DNA of 42,230 nt. Source: Lachnospiraceae bacterium UBA1760. Its GTDB lineage: Bacteria; Bacillota; Clostridia; Lachnospirales; Lachnospiraceae. The notes under the pieces are model-generated. The model saw nothing but the letters and a program-made list of their open reading frames with translations. It had not been told where the DNA came from and made no database searches. Position numbers and translations under genes: made by a program. The number at the start of each line of letters is the position of its first letter. Within the stretch, counting starts at the first letter, position 1. The DNA lies in the NCBI GenBank assembly GCA_002314775.1, contig DCHE01000026.1:36505-78734 (forward strand). The letters run 5' to 3'. This document shows positions 15,081 through 23,323 of the stretch, in pieces.

Positions 15081-15125
15081 TTTCAATAATTTATCTTTCA
15101 ATAATTTATCTTTCAATAATTTATC
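15081..15125. repeat. Three exact 15-bp tandem repeats
   Basis: The unit TTTCAATAATTTATC occurs three times without interruption at 15081-15125, in the leader of the EF-hand gene. It may be replication slippage; no function is evident. Confidence 0.9.
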
Positions 15126-15149
15126 TTACAGTAATCTTCTCATAAGAAA

Positions 15150-15227
15150 TGTGATAAAAACCGTACTTGTAACAGAATGTTTGTTCTAAAATGACACTTT
15201 CTGACCAACGGAAGATATTTTATCACA
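15150..15227. repeat. 10-bp inverted repeat upstream of the EF-hand gene
   Basis: TGTGATAAAA (15150-15159) and TTTTATCACA (15218-15227) are exact reverse complements 58 bases apart. They could be two half-sites for a regulator flanking the promoter, or chance in AT-rich DNA. Otherwise the stretch 15126-15339 holds no gene that I can see. Confidence 0.4.
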
Positions 15228-15339
15228 AGTGCAAAATTAACTAGTCCCAAAAAATGTACTTAGTGTTATTTTTTTGCACCATTTTTTCACAAAAATATTC
15301 ACATATAGCCAAATATAGCCACAAAAAGCCATAATAATA

Positions 15340-15375
15340 GCCGACATCCTGGTTTTTCAGTACCAGAATGTCGGC
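15340..15375 (-). terminator. Hairpin after the cytosolic VWA gene
   Basis: The arms GCCGACATCCTGGT (15340-15353) and ACCAGAATGTCGGC (15362-15375) pair at 13 of 14 positions. It lies 6 bp after the VWA stop. The T-rich tail on the minus strand is not immediate (CTATTATTATGGCTTTTT), so termination may be partial. Confidence 0.7.
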
Positions 15376-15380
15376 AATTA

Positions 15381-16052
15381 TTATCCTTTTTTGTGGCGTC
15401 TATTGTAATCCTCACGGATTGGTGCACAGCAGGCCTCCATTGCGACATTCATATCCGCCTTAGTCTTACTTTTTCTAACTGCGGAAACCATGTTTGATAA
15501 GGCTCTGAAATTCACCTTGGTTCCTGCACTGTCGCACTCATAATTAAGTGCTCTGTCAGAGCTTATTCCAAACTGACCGGCAACTGAGATTGCGTCTATG
15601 TTAGCACCCAGGAAAAGAAACTCCCAATTATTCTCCTCCTTTTTACTTTCAACCATCTTCCTAACCTTCTCGATTGAATATTTTCGGCTTGCATTCTCCA
15701 TTCCATCTGTTGTGATGATGAAAAGAGTCTTCTCAGGAACATCCTCTTTTCTTATGTATTTGTGAACATTTCCAATGTGATGAATTGCACCTCCAATGGA
15801 ATCAAGTAAGGCTGTGCAGCCTCTCACATAATACTGAGCCTCTGTCATCGGTTCAATCTTACCTACTGGAACTCTGTCATAGATAACCTCCTGCTTGTCA
15901 TCAAAGAGTACTGTCGAGATTAAAACCTCTCCCTCCTCCTTCTTCTGCCTTTCTATCATGCTGTTGAAGCCACCTATTGTGTCAGCCTCAAGGCCTCTCA
16001 TAGAACCACTTCTGTCTAAGATAAATACTACCTCTGTTAATCCATTTTTCAT
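15381..16052 (-). CDS. VWA domain protein, cytosolic (MIDAS motif intact)
   Basis: The 223-residue protein consists of little more than one von Willebrand factor A domain. The MIDAS metal site is complete: DRSGS (Asp13, Ser15, Ser17), GCTALLDS with its Thr, and TTDGMENAS with its Asp. There is no signal peptide or membrane segment. Similar short VWA proteins occur next to tellurium-resistance or protein-phosphatase genes, but none are here. It probably mediates metal-dependent protein binding; the partner is unknown. The ATG at 16050-16052 is chosen because AGGAGG lies eight bases upstream. A TATAAT (16109-16114, minus strand) after the preceding terminator may be its -10 element. Confidence 0.85.
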   Translation of the reverse strand: MKNGLTEVVFILDRSGSMRGLEADTIGGFNSMIERQKKEEGEVLISTVLFDDKQEVIYDRVPVGKIEPMTEAQYYVRGCTALLDSIGGAIHHIGNVHKYIRKEDVPEKTLFIITTDGMENASRKYSIEKVRKMVESKKEENNWEFLFLGANIDAISVAGQFGISSDRALNYECDSAGTKVNFRALSNMVSAVRKSKTKADMNVAMEACCAPIREDYNRRHKKG

Positions 16053-16124
16053 AATTTTTGTCCTCCTTAATTGTTTTAAAAACACTGTTATCTCTATCTG
16101 ATGGACTCATTATACAAAATGGAG

Positions 16125-16157
16125 AAAAAAAACAGGTCGCTTCAGATGCGACCTGTT
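16125..16157 (-). terminator. Terminator of the GGDEF gene
   Basis: The perfect 10-bp stem AACAGGTCGC (16131-16140) / GCGACCTGTT (16148-16157) is followed on the minus strand by eight T. Confidence 0.92.
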
Positions 16158-16172
16158 AATCTTTTTTAGAAT

Positions 16173-17237
16173 TTATTCATCGTAAATAACTCGATTCTTT
16201 CCTTCATTTTTGGCCTGTTCATTTCTTGCATCAGCCAGCTCGTAAAGAGCATCAAAATCCGGGCACTTGTAATAATCGTTCTTGGTTGCAACACCAATAC
16301 TGATTGTGACACCCACATCCTTACCCTGATAATCCAGAGTCATGCTTCTAATCTTATCGCAAAGATTCTTTGAAAGCTTTATAAACTCTCCTGGAAGCAT
16401 AGAAGCCGAGATGATTAGAAACTCATCTCCTCCATTTCTAAGTGCATAGGTATTCGGAAGATCAGTTGTAAGTGCCATCATCGTAACTGCAACACTCTTA
16501 AGAACCTCATCTCCAAAGGTGTGTCCATAGTTGGTATTGAACTGCTTAAAATCGTCAATATCAATAAATGCCACAGAGACAGAGGAGGTCTTCAAATGAG
16601 TGAACTTAAACAGATCGCCCTTGTACTCCTCGAGAAATCTTTTGTTCTTAAGCCCCGTAAGACTATCATTAAAGGCATCGTCACGAAGCTCAAAGATGAT
16701 ATTGTTCCTCTTAATCAGAAGATCACAGGACTGTACCACAAAGAGACCAGTAAGTATAATACATGCAATCTGAATCTCCCAGTAGGTCATCTGCCCCTTG
16801 AAGGTCTTAATAACATCAAAAAGCTCAAGCTTGCCAGAGCACTGTAATACAATGCTTATCAGATTAATTGCAACTGCATATATGTATAGCCCAGCAAGCG
16901 CTATCTTGTCACAATAAACAATGAGAAGACTAACCATCGGAAGAATATACACAAAGGTTACCGGAGTTTCAGCTGAAAACATAACAAATGTATACAGAAG
17001 TCCATAACCAAAGATAAATTCCATCTTAAGAGAAACCGATCCATTCGAAGCTTTGAACTTAGCTAGTGAATAGATAATCGGTCCCAGTAGTATTATGGAA
17101 AAAATTATAACATACGGCACTGATCTAAGGCCCTTTACAACCTCAATTACGTATGATAATAAAAGAATTCCACCGATTATTGACCAACCCCGAAGAATAT
17201 TTCTATTAATCAGTCTCATATACTCTTTTTCGCTCAT
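16173..17237 (-). CDS. Membrane-bound GGDEF diguanylate cyclase
   Basis: The 354-residue protein has about six hydrophobic segments in residues 15-180 and a cytoplasmic GGDEF domain in the C-terminal half. The active-site signature RNGGDEF (near residues 265-272) is intact, and DSLTGLKNKRFLEEY, with the DxLT-N-R pattern, starts the domain, so it should make cyclic di-GMP from GTP. I see no clear inhibitory RxxD site in the usual place five residues before the motif. No EAL domain is present. The ATG at 17235-17237 follows GGGGGA. The gene stands alone, with an extended -10 promoter at 17285-17312 and its own terminator. Confidence 0.92.
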   Translation of the reverse strand: MSEKEYMRLINRNILRGWSIIGGILLLSYVIEVVKGLRSVPYVIIFSIILLGPIIYSLAKFKASNGSVSLKMEFIFGYGLLYTFVMFSAETPVTFVYILPMVSLLIVYCDKIALAGLYIYAVAINLISIVLQCSGKLELFDVIKTFKGQMTYWEIQIACIILTGLFVVQSCDLLIKRNNIIFELRDDAFNDSLTGLKNKRFLEEYKGDLFKFTHLKTSSVSVAFIDIDDFKQFNTNYGHTFGDEVLKSVAVTMMALTTDLPNTYALRNGGDEFLIISASMLPGEFIKLSKNLCDKIRSMTLDYQGKDVGVTISIGVATKNDYYKCPDFDALYELADARNEQAKNEGKNRVIYDE

Positions 17238-17284
17238 AAATCCCCCATTACACAAAAAAGAAATAATACCTTGTTTCCTATTAT

Positions 17285-17312
17285 ATTATAACACATATGA
17301 GTAATAATGTAA
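17285..17312 (-). promoter_or_regulatory. Promoter of the GGDEF gene
   Basis: On the minus strand TTACAT (17307-17312), a 16-base spacer ending in TGT, and a consensus TATAAT (17285-17290) are seen, about 50 bases before the start codon. Confidence 0.6.
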
Positions 17313-17517
17313 TCTTAATTTAATATTTAGATTGTGTTTTTTGGGTTATTTTTGGGGTTATTTTTATAGTTATTTTTATGCATTGTATTCTTCTTATATT
17401 GTTTTTTCTTCATTGAGTTCCTTATGTGTTGTATCCTTATGTATCATAGTATTATATAATTTCCCTTCATTAGAACTATTCAACAAATTTACTAGCAAAA
17501 TTTCACACTTTTTCCAC

Positions 17518-17546
17518 TTGTTAAACCCCCTAATATATGGTAGATT
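17518..17546 (+). promoter_or_regulatory. Orphan promoter of the candidate small RNA
   Basis: TTGTTA (17518-17523), a 17-base spacer ending in TGG, and TAGATT (17541-17546) face away from all neighbouring genes and toward the hairpin at 17594-17631. Upstream, 17313-17517 is T-rich with no gene I can support. Confidence 0.5.
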
Positions 17547-17552
17547 ATCATT

Positions 17553-17637
17553 GTAGAGCTTTTCATATATTTGAAAATCCTCTCTCCCCTCATAGCCTAT
17601 GTGTGACTCCTCCCCGGTTCATACATAGGCTTCTTTT
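17553..17637 (+). ncRNA. Candidate trans-acting small RNA with C/U-rich loops
   Basis: The unit would begin near 17553 and end at a strong terminator. A first hairpin pairs TTTTCA (17560-17565) with TGAAAA (17572-17577). A single-stranded CCTCTCTCCCCTC stretch follows. The terminator then has a 13-bp stem (17594-17606 with 17619-17631, one G-T pair), a loop holding CTCCTCCCCGG, and the tail TTCTTTT. Both unpaired C/U stretches are complementary to GGAGG-type ribosome sites, as in C-rich-loop small RNAs of other Firmicutes. All surrounding genes are on the other strand, so this is not the terminator of a known gene. Confidence 0.5.
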
Positions 17638-17642
17638 ATGGC

Positions 17643-17684
17643 CAAATATAAAAGACGTAGCGACTAGAAATCTTAGTCGCTACG
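17643..17684 (-). terminator. Terminator of the VWA lipoprotein gene
   Basis: The perfect 11-bp stem CGTAGCGACTA (17656-17666) / TAGTCGCTACG (17674-17684) is followed on the minus strand by TCTTTTATATTT. Confidence 0.85.
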
Positions 17685-17716
17685 GCTTTTACTAATATCT
17701 ATTTACTGTTAAATAT

Positions 17717-19423
17717 TTAATTCCACTTATCTACAAGCTCGACAAATTCCTTCGCATATTCATTAGTCTCATAAAGCTTAGAGCCTGTTGCAAGCTGCTT
17801 AATCATATTCTTATCGACGGTTCCCTTGTATTCACTGTCCTTAACAAGCATTCCAAAGCCAGCTACAGCTGCTGCAAATCTAAGATTGTCTGAGCCTTCC
17901 TTAGAGTAATTCTTGTCTGTACATACAAAGCTCTTTAATTCACTCCTTTCGCCCTCTGGCTCCTTATATCTGATATTAACTGTGAAAAGCTCTGTCTTGT
18001 CATCACAGATAGTTGTCTCTGTCTGATACTTTAAGTCTGAGGTTCCAATCTCCATCTTTGAATCAGCTGGTACAATCTCATAGATTGCAGTTACTGTGTG
18101 ACCTGCTCCCATCTCACCGCCATCCTTTGTGTCGTCATTAAAATCCTCTGCTGCCATCTGTCTGTTTTCATAACCGATGAGTCTGTAGCCCTTTACAAGT
18201 GCAGGATTGAATTCAACCTGAAGCTTTACATCCTTTGCAACGGTTACAAGATTTGCACCCATATTGTCCACTAAGGCTCTCTTTGCCTCGAAGGTAGAAT
18301 CGATGTAGGAGTAGTTTCCATTTCCCTTGTCAGCAAGAGTCTCAAGCTTGTTGTCCTTGTAATTACCATATCCAAAGCCAAGAACGCTAAGGAATACTCC
18401 TGTTTCCTTCTTCTCAGTTATAAGCTCCTCCAAAGCACTCTCACTGGTAACTCCAACATTTAAATCTCCGTCTGTTGCGAGGATTACTCTGTTATTTCCG
18501 CCCTGGATATAGTACTTCTCAGCAAGCTTGTAGGCTGTGTTGATTCCTGCGGCTCCATTTGTTGAGCCTCCTGCCTCTAAGGCCTCTACAGCAGAACATA
18601 TTTCAGTATAATGGTCTCCTGTCACACCCTCTAAAACCACTGCATCCTCACCAGCGTAGGTTACAATAGAGATTTTATCCTTCTCTGTAAGGTTTTCTGC
18701 AAGCATGCAAAGTGATTTCTGAACTAACGGAAGCTTATCTGAGTTAAACATCGAGCCGGATACATCTACTAAAAATACAAGATTACTTGCTGGGCTCTCA
18801 GAAAAATCAATCGCCTCAGTGTTCATGGCAACGAGCGCAAGCTTAGTATCCTCATTCCAAGGACAGTCAGCATACTCCGTTACAACTGCAAATTTTTCAC
18901 CATTCTTTGGTGTCTCATAATCGTACTTGAAATAATTAATCATCTCCTCAATTCTGATTGCAGACTTATCAATTCTCTCGAAGCTTCCAGATGTAATCTG
19001 TTTTCTTAGGGTTGTGTAGCTGGCTGTGTCAACATCAGCTGCAAAGGTTGAGAGTGGCGATGTCTTAACAGAAACAAATGGATTCTCTGTTATACTGCTG
19101 AATTCATTCATGTTCCATTTAGTGTCATCCGGATAATCCGGATTGTTTGTAGTAGTATAATAGGCTTCCTCGCAGCCTTCATCCGATGTGTAACAGTCTG
19201 CAGAATTAATAACCGCACCCGCTGCTGTTATATCTTCCTCCTTCACATTCCCTGCTAAAATTGGCTTACCACTGTCACTAACTGATGTATAATCCTTCTC
19301 TCCCTCATACTCCTTTAACCCTTCACCCTTCTCTCCGCAGGCTGCCATGCTAAGGGACATTGCAGCTGCAAGTCCAAGTGCCATTAATCTTTTTCCATAT
19401 CTTTTTTCATATCTTCTTCTCAT
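17717..19423 (-). CDS. VWA domain lipoprotein of the YfbK type
   Basis: The 568-residue protein starts at an ATG (19421-19423) with GGAGG upstream. A basic n-region and hydrophobic core end in LSMAACGEK, a lipobox with Cys as the lipidated residue. The region before the VWA domain (NPFVSVKTSPLSTFAADVDTAS) is the conserved von_Willebrand N-terminal segment. The VWA domain starts near residue 213 with DVSGS, has Thr in GSTNGAAG and Asp in ATDGD, so the metal site is complete. The C-terminal third matches the DUF3520-type region (ELKSFVCTDKNYSKEGSDNLRFAAAVAGFGMLV). It should sit on the outer face of the membrane and bind other envelope proteins. Its exact role is not known. Confidence 0.9.
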   Translation of the reverse strand: MRRRYEKRYGKRLMALGLAAAMSLSMAACGEKGEGLKEYEGEKDYTSVSDSGKPILAGNVKEEDITAAGAVINSADCYTSDEGCEEAYYTTTNNPDYPDDTKWNMNEFSSITENPFVSVKTSPLSTFAADVDTASYTTLRKQITSGSFERIDKSAIRIEEMINYFKYDYETPKNGEKFAVVTEYADCPWNEDTKLALVAMNTEAIDFSESPASNLVFLVDVSGSMFNSDKLPLVQKSLCMLAENLTEKDKISIVTYAGEDAVVLEGVTGDHYTEICSAVEALEAGGSTNGAAGINTAYKLAEKYYIQGGNNRVILATDGDLNVGVTSESALEELITEKKETGVFLSVLGFGYGNYKDNKLETLADKGNGNYSYIDSTFEAKRALVDNMGANLVTVAKDVKLQVEFNPALVKGYRLIGYENRQMAAEDFNDDTKDGGEMGAGHTVTAIYEIVPADSKMEIGTSDLKYQTETTICDDKTELFTVNIRYKEPEGERSELKSFVCTDKNYSKEGSDNLRFAAAVAGFGMLVKDSEYKGTVDKNMIKQLATGSKLYETNEYAKEFVELVDKWN

Positions 19424-19504
19424 AATCGTTCCTCCAAATTTTATGCTATTATCAGTCACTTTTTTTGATATTTTAAGAATTCTTATTGTCCAGATGATGC
19501 ATAA

Positions 19505-19558
19505 TAAAAACCTCATCCGTTTTATCTATACTGATAATACGAATGAGGTTATTTTTTT
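19505..19558 (-). terminator. Terminator of the InlB-repeat protein gene
   Basis: The outer stem AACCTCATCCGT (19509-19520) / ACGAATGAGGTT (19539-19550) has one mismatch, and an inner stem TTATC/GATAA caps it. The minus-strand tail is TTTTATTAT. It lies 40 bp after the gene and before the VWA lipoprotein. Confidence 0.85.
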
Positions 19559-19589
19559 ATTGGAAAAATTTATTTTTATTTTAGATTAT

Positions 19590-21302
19590 TTATAGCACAT
19601 TTTGGAAGCCATAGCACACTTCATCCACTAAGTTACCCTGGTTGTCATAAATTCTAAATAGTGTCCAGTAGTATCCATACGGAATATTAAATACTGTCCA
19701 TAAACAGCTATCAGGGAAACCACATAAGCCAGTGGTGTAAATCCACGCATCCTTATTCTGAGCAAGAAGAGTACAGTCAAGAATTAGTATCTCAACCGAA
19801 TAAATTCCCTGGTCCGGAGCAGTAGTCTCAAGTCCGATAAGAGCGCCCTGACCAAATGGATCAGGAATCTGACACACTCCCTTTAGCTTTGGCTCTTTAA
19901 TATTCTGAAGCGTCCAAACATTTTCAAGTACTGCCTGATACCTTGAACTATAAGCCTTTCCAGAATTTCCTGTCATAGTCTTTCCATCAAAGCAGCCTAC
20001 TGTATTACTGTCTACTCTGTAGCCATCAAGCATTACGTAAACTGAAAGCTTATACTCATATCCAGCTGCAAATTTCTCGCTTGCTGAAAGCTCCTCCCAG
20101 CTTGTCTTACCAATCTCACGCTTTGTCCACTCAGCCTCATAATCAACAAAAACACTAGAGTATTTACTGTCTCCATTTTTACCACTTATATCAAAATAAG
20201 TTTTAGGGTCCGCACCCACAGCTGGAGCTACACCGTCAATGTCTACCTCGTCAAGAAGTATTGTCTCATCCTTAGTTACTGTATATGTCAGGTAAACAAT
20301 TTCAATATCATCACTATTTGCATCACCAACTATACTGCCATTATATGCATATGACAGGCTTGCTGTAAGTCCCTGATATGTGACTGTAAGCGGATTAGCA
20401 AATACAATTCCGCTATTCTTTGGTGTACCCATACTTATCTGAAGTCTGTATTTTTCTCCCTCCTTAAAGGTCTCATCCTCCTCAAGTCCATATCCAGTAT
20501 TTGCGTTTCTCCAGGTTGTATAATTTATTGATACATTTGAGTTATTTAGCTTTATTCCCTCTGTAGATGGTTTTTCTCCTGCATAAGGCTGAGGAATATC
20601 ATAGATAAATATATTATTTATTGTTTTAGTAATCTCGGTCCACTTTGCATAAAGATTAGTATCCTTAGTGTAAACAGTAGTATTATCCACCTTCTTATCA
20701 TTCTCGTCATACCAGCCGTCAAATAAATAACCGTCACGCTTTGGATTCGCTAATCCACCAAGAATAGTTCCATCATATTCTGTTTCATAGCTTGTCTTAG
20801 AGACAGTTCCTCCACAAGGATCAAGTGTAACCTTGTACTTCGCATTTGTTTCAGTTAGCGGAGCTGTGAAATACAGATAGACAATCTCTAAATCATCATA
20901 GGCACTGCCAGCTATAACAGATGAACTATATAAGGTTGTAATATCATTTGGATTCTGATTAGAATATACTGTTAATGGATTACTGAAGGTGTAACCACTA
21001 CCCGCTGCCGTTCTTAAATTAACCTGAGCCTTGTAGGTTTGTCCTCCGACAAAGGTATCATTCTTGCCAAGTCCAGAATCATCCATCTTTCTCCAGGTCA
21101 TATATCCCACATAACAATTTTCATCTGAAACTGTCGCCCCAGTTTCAACTGGCTTCTCACCATCCTTAGGTGTGACAATGCCCGATATCGTGACATTGTT
21201 AATAACCTTGCTTTCTGCTTTAGCCGGAATACTAGGTATCAGTGTTAGTATTAGCGCTACCGTGAGCAGATAACCCATCATTCTTTTCAAACGTGTTTTC
21301 AT
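19590..21302 (-). CDS. Secreted protein with InlB B-repeat and tandem beta modules
   Basis: The 570-residue protein has a clear signal peptide (basic start, hydrophobic core, cleavage near PAKAES). It contains two related modules of about 115 residues (about 34-145 and 225-335), each opening with INN, with a W-R in the middle (YMTWRKM, YTTWRNA) and ending IVYLYF/IVYLTY. Between them is a typical InlB B/Listeria-Bacteroides repeat (VTLDPCGGTV...GYLFDGWYDE...LYAKWTE). A third diverged module (about 345-465) and a tail follow. No LPxTG, membrane anchor or wall-binding repeat is visible, so it is probably released or held by unseen contacts. Such modules are usually structural adhesin parts. The start follows AAGGAGGAG. 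Confidence 0.85.
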   Translation of the reverse strand: MKTRLKRMMGYLLTVALILTLIPSIPAKAESKVINNVTISGIVTPKDGEKPVETGATVSDENCYVGYMTWRKMDDSGLGKNDTFVGGQTYKAQVNLRTAAGSGYTFSNPLTVYSNQNPNDITTLYSSSVIAGSAYDDLEIVYLYFTAPLTETNAKYKVTLDPCGGTVSKTSYETEYDGTILGGLANPKRDGYLFDGWYDENDKKVDNTTVYTKDTNLYAKWTEITKTINNIFIYDIPQPYAGEKPSTEGIKLNNSNVSINYTTWRNANTGYGLEEDETFKEGEKYRLQISMGTPKNSGIVFANPLTVTYQGLTASLSYAYNGSIVGDANSDDIEIVYLTYTVTKDETILLDEVDIDGVAPAVGADPKTYFDISGKNGDSKYSSVFVDYEAEWTKREIGKTSWEELSASEKFAAGYEYKLSVYVMLDGYRVDSNTVGCFDGKTMTGNSGKAYSSRYQAVLENVWTLQNIKEPKLKGVCQIPDPFGQGALIGLETTAPDQGIYSVEILILDCTLLAQNKDAWIYTTGLCGFPDSCLWTVFNIPYGYYWTLFRIYDNQGNLVDEVCYGFQNVL

Positions 21303-21435
21303 CCTTTTTCTCCTCCTTAATTTAAGTAATTTCCCTAAATTTCTAATTTCTATCTTCTTGTTTTCTACTGTTAATATTACAGTATTTTTTATAACTGTGA
21401 AATCATTATTTTTAATGAAAACTTATTATATATAA

Positions 21436-21459
21436 AGCCGGTCCATGACTGGACCGGCT
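21436..21459 (-). terminator. Hairpin after the YeiH-type gene
   Basis: The perfect 10-bp stem AGCCGGTCCA / TGGACCGGCT with a 4-base loop lies 14 bp after the stop. The T-tract is weak (TTATATATAA), so termination may be partial. Confidence 0.75.
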
Positions 21460-21473
21460 CAGATTCTTTGTCA

Positions 21474-22559
21474 TTATATATTTGTATAGAAAATTCCAGT
21501 TGCAAGCTGAACAATGATTGAGACTATACTAATCATCACCCAGCAGGTAAAGCCCATAATAATTGGCTTTCCACCTTTTTTAATAAGATCAACCAGATTT
21601 GTATTAAGTCCGATTGCACACATTGCCATGGCAATAAAGAACTTTGCAAGCCACTTCATAGCCTTTACAAAGGTGTCATTGTAGAAGGCTGTAAATCCAT
21701 TTGCATCCATTGTTCCTACAATTGTTGTGATGATTGCTGCCCCGATGAAGTAAAGGATAAACATTGGAAATACACTCTTTAATGAGTATGAGCCACCCTC
21801 ACCGTTTGTCTTCTTAGCCTTTCTTGCTCTGTAAAGTGCAAGGAAAAGTGTGATAGGAATGATTGCAAGTGTACGTGTCAGCTTTACTGTAACTGCCGCA
21901 GAAAGAATACCCTCTACTCCGTAGATTGCCTCGCCTGTGGATGCAGCCGCGGTAACTGAAGAGGTATCATTTACAGCTGTTCCTGCAAATATCGCATAAC
22001 CCTCTGAGCCAAAGCCAATCGCATGACCAAGAGTTGGGAAGATAAGTGCAGCAAGCACGTTGAAAAGGAAGATAACTGAGATTGACTGTGCAACCTCCTT
22101 ATCGTCAGCTTCGATTACTGGAGAGGTTGCTGCGATAGCTGAACCGCCACAGATTGATGAACCAACACCGATGAGGCAGGATACCTTCGGATCCATGTGA
22201 AGAACCTTCATCATTATATATGCAACAATGAGTGATGTCGAAATTGTGGCAACGATAACCGGCAGACTCTTAGAGCCTACTGATACTATCATTCCAAGGT
22301 TAAGTGAAAAACCAAGGATTACAACCGCCCACTGAAGAATCTTCTTCGAGGTGAATTTGATACCATTCTTCAATCTGTTATCTGTTGCAAGGTTTGGCAA
22401 AATAAGAGTGATTATCATACCGATAAGTATTGCAAATACTGGTGCTCCGATTACCTCAAGTGAGAAGCTGCCTACCTTTAGTCCTCCTAGAAATGTTGCA
22501 AGGCCCGCGATAGCTGCACAAATCACTATTCCAAGTGTATTTTCCTTAAAAAACTTCAT
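21474..22559 (-). CDS. yeiH: YeiH family (UPF0324) membrane transporter, putative sulfate exporter
   Basis: The 361-residue integral membrane protein has about ten hydrophobic segments. Family signatures are visible: a GMI-x-LP region near residue 45, ILQWAVVILGFSLNL, CLIGVGSSICGGSAIAA and GTAVNDTSSVTAA. The family is annotated as putative sulfate exporters, but substrates are proven for few members. The ATG at 22557-22559 is chosen because AAGGAGAG precedes it; an upstream in-frame start near 22610 lacks this. No LysR regulator of the kind often found beside yeiH is present. It is followed by a hairpin and preceded by the DUF3592-like gene in the same direction. Confidence 0.9.
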   Translation of the reverse strand: MKFFKENTLGIVICAAIAGLATFLGGLKVGSFSLEVIGAPVFAILIGMIITLILPNLATDNRLKNGIKFTSKKILQWAVVILGFSLNLGMIVSVGSKSLPVIVATISTSLIVAYIMMKVLHMDPKVSCLIGVGSSICGGSAIAATSPVIEADDKEVAQSISVIFLFNVLAALIFPTLGHAIGFGSEGYAIFAGTAVNDTSSVTAAASTGEAIYGVEGILSAAVTVKLTRTLAIIPITLFLALYRARKAKKTNGEGGSYSLKSVFPMFILYFIGAAIITTIVGTMDANGFTAFYNDTFVKAMKWLAKFFIAMAMCAIGLNTNLVDLIKKGGKPIIMGFTCWVMISIVSIIVQLATGIFYTNI

Positions 22560-22657
22560 ATTCTTTCTCTCCTTAAAATACATAAACTGCATATAAAAAT
22601 AGCCCTTCATATGCTTTAATGCTTATATTCTCTATTCCCATCTCTTCATCTATGTCA

Positions 22658-23134
22658 TCATACATGCCAGCTATGTCTTGTTCTGGTTTTAAACCTTAGC
22701 ATTTTCAGCATATCCATGCCTGACCAGAAGAACATAACTAGTATCGCAATACACGCAATCAGCCAGAACCAGTAGTAGAAGTCCAAACTCTGAGTATTGT
22801 ACTGATGCATCCATCCTGTATCATCAACAATGATTGGATACTCTGTTCCTAGTGGTGTGTCCTTAGAAACATTAAGGACTCTGCCCTTCCTTGTCTCGCC
22901 CTTATACTCGTAGCTCACTATTGCGTTATATTTATACTTACCCCTGCCCTGATAGTCCGTCTCAATCTGGATTGTAACACCATTTTGAACCATGTCAGGA
23001 TTCTTCTTGCTCTCCTTGATAAACTGGTTCTCCTTGTAATTACTGATAAATCCAGAAAGAAATATCAAAAACAATCCAAGTGCAACCAGAAGCGTCACTA
23101 TATTGGCAATTATCCTCTTTACACTGTCCGACAT
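22658..23134 (-). CDS. DUF3592-like membrane protein, 158 aa
   Basis: The protein has an N-terminal membrane segment (about 10-30), an extracytoplasmic domain of about 85 residues, and a second membrane segment (about 115-137). The outer domain reads like DUF3592 (YNAIVSYEYKGETRKGRVLNVSKDTPLGTEYPIIVDD), a small beta domain of unknown function. The C-terminus is basic (RFKTRTRHSWHV). The ATG at 23132-23134 follows GGGGGAG; a longer frame upstream has no ribosome site. It may be cotranscribed with the transporter 98 bp downstream, but no functional link is known. Confidence 0.7.
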   Translation of the reverse strand: MSDSVKRIIANIVTLLVALGLFLIFLSGFISNYKENQFIKESKKNPDMVQNGVTIQIETDYQGRGKYKYNAIVSYEYKGETRKGRVLNVSKDTPLGTEYPIIVDDTGWMHQYNTQSLDFYYWFWLIACIAILVMFFWSGMDMLKMLRFKTRTRHSWHV

Positions 23135-23249
23135 ACTTACTCCCCCTCGAATAATATGAAGTCGCATCCTACTCCGACTGACGTAGGTTCTACTTAAACT
23201 CATTGCTTCTATTCTATTCCTATGGAAGTTCTTTTTCAAGAATAATTTA

Positions 23250-23282
23250 AGCCCGCAAAGTGCATATCACCTTGCGAGCTCT
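23250..23282 (-). terminator. Hairpin after the 416-residue unknown gene
   Basis: The arms AGCCCGCAAAG (23250-23260) and CTTGCGAGCT (23271-23280) pair with one mismatch. The minus-strand tail (TTAAATTATTCTT) is weak in T. Confidence 0.6.
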
Positions 23283-23323
23283 TATTATTGTCTGAAAACA
23301 GACTAATTATTGACGAATATGTA

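Noticed and set aside
15081..15125. CRISPR array
   Set aside because: The repeats are 15 bp and contiguous, without spacers; no cas genes are nearby.
17332..17556. Plus-strand open frame of 74 codons rich in Phe, Tyr and Leu
   Set aside because: It is a translation of T-rich intergenic DNA without a ribosome site, and it ends where the small RNA promoter lies.
17470..17570. Minus-strand mini-frame of about 24 codons (MKSSTMIIYHILGG) after AGAGGA
   Set aside because: Very short, poor spacing to the possible ribosome site, and no supporting context.
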